Positions 26,501 to 32,500 of a stretch of DNA of 64,000 nt are shown here, piece by piece. Each line of letters starts with the position of its first letter. Within the stretch, counting starts at the first letter, position 1. The stretch lies in contig CP137679.1 in NCBI GenBank assembly GCA_037976565.1, positions 31,129,764 through 31,193,763 of the forward strand, given 5' to 3'. The DNA comes from Mesocentrotus franciscanus. Lineage: Eukaryota; Echinodermata; Echinoidea; Camarodonta; Strongylocentrotidae. Both the position numbers and the translations under genes were made by a program. The notes beneath the pieces are model-generated. The model was not told the origin of the DNA and ran no database searches. It saw only the letters and a program-made list of their open reading frames with translations.

Positions 26501-29500
26501 GCCTGTCGTTACAAAACTCGATAATTTTCAGTACTCTTTCTTTTTTGCTTCCATTCATTGAAACGTTGATTATAACCTTCCATGACCTGGTATGAATAAC
26601 GTATGAATAAAGAGTGGCCTACTTGGGATACTGACTAAACATTGTTTTGTATACAAACATTTCAAGGCTCCGAGGTTTACAGTCTTCACATACCAGCTCG
26701 CTGATCTCACATTCTTATTCTTATTGTCCGGAAACCTCGCGAGTCTTCTCATTCTATAATAAATCCCAAGTAGGCCACCCAATATTCAAATGTGCATCTT
26801 CTTTTTTTTATCCTCATATATATATATATATCAAATTGAAATCTATCTACCACATAAATCTGTGAATCTTGATGTTCACCCCCTCCTTTTTTTCCTTTTT
26901 TTCTCTCTTTTTTCCCTTTGTCCAATATTTTTTTTTCTAAATATTTGTATTATGTATCCATTGAGGGTAGTCATGCTATCAAGCTTTGCTTTGCTTTGCT
27001 CCTGTTTGATGTTTTCGATTAGTTACAGCCAACCTGACTATGTTTTACATATCCTCTTTTGTCATGTATAAAATGTTCAATGATTTGTTTGTTATATATT
27101 TGTAAAACTGTAAAAGAAAAAGAAAATCAAACAGAAAGAAATAAATCAAATCAAATCAAATGATAATGAATTGACTCAATCTTGCTGGAAATTGAGTGCA
27201 CTGCCCACAGAAATGTGTATATGGGACTACACACACATGTGGTATGAATATTTGGTTCAAACCTGTCGGCATATTTTCGACATACAGTGAAACCTGTCTA
27301 TAAAAACCACCCAAGGGAGACTAAAAAAGTGGTCTTTATAGGCAGGTGGTCTTTATGTACAGGTTCCTTTAGTAGCCTACATGTTTCAATGAGAAACAAT
27401 TTTCGAGGAAAACAAAAAATGTGGTCTTTGTAGACAGGTGGTCTTTCTATACAGGTGGTCACTAAAGCAGGTTTGACTCTATATCGAATATGGGGGCATT
27501 TGAAGAGTACACCTTTTCAGGGGGCAAGTCTTTCACATATTCTTACAAACTGATATGAAAAGAATGAGAGAGCTCAGAAGAAGAAAATATATTCGTGTAC
27601 ACTTTAAAGGGATAGTTGAGTTCTTGTTTAAGACCGCAAATGCCTTCAAAGTGCATGATTTGTTTGTTTTATTTCCGTATATCAGTAAAACAATAACGAA
27701 TAGAATTATGAATTACAAGATAAAATAAACGGCTGGATAGCCCATATTCAGCGGCATCGTTACGATGCCGCTGGTCTTCCATGGGGACCATGCTCTTATT
27801 CTTATTTATGACGTTTCTAGTGCCCTTTTAGAACCTAAAATTGTTATGAAGGTAATTTAAGCCCCCTAAAAGGTGTGAATTTAGATTGAATACGATCATA
27901 CCAATTCAGCTCCACTTTCAAGAAAATACGGTGACCGTTAATTCATTAATGAATTAATAACAATACACGGGCCGGCTGGTTGTGCGTATTATAACCAACA
28001 CGAAACAGCCAACAAAACGCCAATATTGTCATTGGCTGGAATAAAACATGTAAGGCGCTATCTCGTTTTTCAACGGCTGGTTCAAGATTACCGAATATTT
28101 GTGGGGCAAGTAAATGGTTAGATTTATGGATATTTCAGCCGTCTCTGAACCGATTTTGATCAAACAAAGATGATTTTGTCATTTAAATTATCTTCTTTCA
28201 AATTTGACACTCAGTTTTTCATTATCTCACAACAACATTATTTTGTGTAGCGCCCTCTGCAACACAACTCAACTATCCCTTTAATACCAGAAATCAACCT
28301 TCTCAGTCTATAGAGTAGAGTGAAACCCAGAAAACATGAGCTGATAAATCTTATTAGAATCTGTCGGCCAGTTAAAAAATATCTTGAAATTACTCCTATT
28401 TGATTAAATAGCAAGGAAAACAGTCTCTCCAAAGTTTTCAGTTTCCTTGATAGCCATTTTCCCATGCGGCAGCTGCCATTTTGATTAAAATAGAGACGAT
28501 GGGTTTCATTTTCCTTTAAATGGACACAACTCGTGTTTTTTGTTTTGTTTTAGGAATGGCAATGGCAACTGGGTGCATTTGTAGTGCTCCTGGCATGGTA
28601 CAACTTTATCCTCTTCCTCCAGACCATCCCATTCCTCGGAATCTACGTCCTCATGTTCTTAGGTAAAAACAAAATATATCATGAATTATAGTACCCAGTC
28701 CCCAATACATGTCAAAAGGATCCAAAGGGAAGGGCGACCACTTCTAATTTTTGCTCACTCCCTTTGGGATCATCCCAGTAGTCGGTCTCCTAGGCTCCGT
28801 ACCACAAAGCTTAGTAATTGATCGTACGATTGATTGTTTTGATCACTATGTGCAATCAATCGCAAAAATCAATCGTACGATCAATTATTGCTAGGCTTTG
28901 TGTTACGGGGTTAAGGTGACAGACAAGACAAAGAAACTACATTAACAAAATAGAAAAGAAGAAAATTCCAAGGGGTCCACGATACCGGCGGCCTACGAGA
29001 CCGACAGCTCATGAGACCGATAAATCAAAGAATTTTTTTGAAAAGGAAGATGGAAAAATGTCGGTCTTGTTGGCTGTCGATCTCGTGGGACGTCGGTCTA
29101 ATAAATCCTCTGAAAACTGACTAGAAGGGCCACTTTATCGGTATTGTAGGCTGTAGCCACTCCCAAAGCACATACACTCTTAGAAGAAAACAGTGGTTCA
29201 TTAAAGTATCAATAGAATATCAATAGAGGTTCCACAAACAATCTCTCTCTCTCTAATGCCTCAGTCACACCTTTGCGTATTTGGCTTGCGTATTGCTGCG
29301 TATTTATGGCAAGCCGTTTTAACATTTATTCCTATTTCTTGATATCAATAAATTATTTTCTTTTGTAAAGCAATGGTAATTCTTGATATCAAGAATTCAA
29401 TTTCTTGATATCAAGAAATAGGAATAAATGTTAAAACGGCTTGCCATAAATACGCAGCATTACGCAAGCCAAATACGCAAAGGTGTGACAGAGGCATAAG

Positions 29501-32500
29501 TGCCATATCTATTGACTTTGGCGATCATGCTGTTCCACAACCCTCGGCTCCTAGCCTTCTATATTAGCACCACTCCCAGTTCCTTCACTCCTCTCTCTTC
29601 TAACAATTTCTGCAGACTGTCCATCCAAAGTATCCTTCTTCCCCTACTCCTCCTTCCCACAATTTTCCCTGTCAAGGCAAGATTCTCTAGGCCTTCTTTA
29701 CGTGTAATGTGACCCATGAACTTCAACTGCCTAATCAACATCTCACGTATCATTTTCCTTTGCACTCCAGCTCTTCTAAGAATTTCCTCATTACTTACTT
29801 TATCAGTCCAAGGGATTTTCATCATTCTTCTTAAAAAACACATTTCGCAACTTTCCAAACGCTTTTTAGTATCAGAGGCTAAAGTCCATGTTTCACTACC
29901 ATACATAAGTACTGGGTAGATGTAACAAGTCAGTACTCTTATTCTGGTCCTCATACCCATTTTGCGATTTGTCAGAATTTTAACTAACTAAATGTAGATT
30001 TAGCGAGAGCTATCCTTTTCTTGATTTCTGTCTCACATCTGGCATCATCGGTGATCATGCTGCCGAGATAGTTAAAAGAGGAGATATGTTTAATAACCTG
30101 TTCTTTCAGTTTCAAGTTACATTTTGGACTGCTCTTCTTGGGGACTACTAGGCAATTTGTCTTTTTATAGTTGATATCTAATCCCATTCTCTCACTTTCC
30201 TTTACAACTACATCCAGGAGTCTCTGGAGATCTTTCTCTGATTCATATAATAAAACAGTGTCATCAGCCGAGCCACTGAACCACAAACAATACAAAAGGG
30301 ATCTCCGTGTCACAACGGCTCCTTTATACCAACCCAGTATTTGGGAAATGGTTCTTTTGACACATTAAAAAAAAATGGAATCGATATACATCATGTAATT
30401 ATATGAGGATGTATCATGGTGCCCTCGTGGTGGTGGGGGTTCATTCCAAATTCCCCCGTTTATTATTCATTAGATTAGGAAAAATAAATAAAGTGCCATC
30501 CCAGTCTCGGCTCCGTGGCCTGCGAATAACCTCAGCGATCGCCCTGACTGAGCAACTGAACACATATTTTCGTGGTATATCATTCTCTTCCACAGAAGTA
30601 CTATCTACCCTTCTAAACTTCATCTTGGTTGCCGGCATATTCATTTTGTCTTTTGCAGTTGTCTTCTGCATCTTACTCTCGAATCAGGTATTCCGACATT
30701 ATCTTTAAATATACAATGAGAGTAATATAATTTTTTTAAAAATACAGTTTTAGTTTGAAAAGTGTCAATTGTTTTAGAGTGAAACTGTAAATAAACATCA
30801 CCCACAGCCTTTCATACTAGAACAATGGTTTATCTGGTTGTCCGGGTACATGTAGCCTATTACGTTTTCATAGATTTTGTTCCTGTCAGTTTTCATAATT
30901 TTAGCGTGCTATCAGTATCATGTGGATTCCCACAGGGCAGCTTCCTCTGTCCGATCCTTTTCGTCGTATATGACTACTTATGATAAATCTATAAATAGAC
31001 AACGAAATCTAATTCAGTAGTCTTGATAATTTCAAGACAGTGATCATTTTGGCCTCACCCAGGCGGATGCTGAATACCGGAGGAGGGCCATAAGGCTATA
31101 TAAGGAAAATAAAATCGTCCAACCCTACAGCAAGGAAAAAATAGACGCCAAACGATGATCATAATTCTTGATATTTTTTCTAGGTTCCTTTCCACACCCT
31201 GGCGGACTCCCTAGGCAAAGTCCTAGCAATGATGACTGGAGAGATCGACTATAGTGGCGTTTTCCACAACCTTGACTACCTATACAAGCCGGTTCCATCT
31301 GAAGACTTCACAGGTTCGGTCTTCTATCCGATCTCCACGCATATCATATTTGTCATCTTCATCATCTTCATGCCCATCCTCATCATGAATCTCCTGGTAA
31401 GTCTTCGTGATAAAGCACTCTCTCTTTCATGTTTGACTTCTCATAAATGTACCTTAAAGTTAAACCACAACCTTTGTTACGGTGTTCTGTTGTTTTTTAA
31501 TATTATTTTGGTTGTCACTCAAACTCAAGTTGATGCTTAAACAATTTGATTGACATTGACATTGCCATCAGTGTCATAATGTTTGTTATTAGATGGCTGA
31601 GTAGTGTAATGAAACCAATTCATGAAAATCGATTCAGGAGGTTAGCCCAAACATCAGTTATTGAATTGTGCAAACATGACAATATCAATATTACGTTGTC
31701 CGGTGATGACTTGTATGGATAATACCATAGGGTATACAATTGCCTTTGAGTTTATTTCTTGAAAGTCTTTGTGATCGTTTTTAATGTTTTTGTTTGTATT
31801 GTCCGTACTGAATTACGAATCTTTCTATCACAGACTGGTTTGGCAGTTTACGATATCGAAGTAGTTCAGACGAAGGCGAAGATGTATAAACGTACTCTGG
31901 AGGTAAGTCGAACAATCTGCTTGCAGAAAATCACTCACATTGATGTACACTGCACAAAATGAGTAAAGGGACTTCACACGTGTGGCATCAAAATTTTCAT
32001 GTGACATTTCTACTCTGACATTCTTCCAAACTAACATCAAACATGTCAAAAGAAAGAGAAAACTCACTTTTTACCTTTTCCGCAACTCAATTTTCTCTTC
32101 ATCATTTCTACTCCAATGACCCATACGTCTTGTAGGCTGAGGGGATCCTGGACCTTCAAGACAACAGGTTCATGTTCTTGTGGAAGAGCAGCGTTATCAA
32201 GTCCCAGGAAATACCGGTCTGGACCAGTATCTCGCCTTGGTCCAAGCTTCTCTACAAATTGACTGGCTACAAGGAAATTCATGATCAGTTGGTTGGCTTT
32301 CTTGAGGACCTCGAGAGGACGGTAAATTCTGACACTTTGTTTGTTAGTTTTCTCTTTTCTTCTTGATTTTAAGTTCTTCTGTTGTGGTCACTCCAGTAGA
32401 ACAGTCCAAGAGACTGACAAAACAAAGAAATGCATGATTATAATAATAAATTATATTAAAAGGAGATACTTTTGAAAGGTCCACGAGACCAATGTCCCGC

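Larger units (their letters stand above)
25822..28553 (+). other. Gene A intron 19
   Basis: It holds a dispersed fragment with cgcacccgtac and gggcacgcacg (25960-26050; relative at 36415-36535), an (AT)n run near 26816, a LINE 3'-tail-like stretch ending in aaatcaaatcaaatcaaat (about 26880-27165), a 27285-27480 element with acctgtctataaaaaccacc and inverse ends, and a TTAA element (27604-28284). No exon-like sequence was found. Confidence 0.55.
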
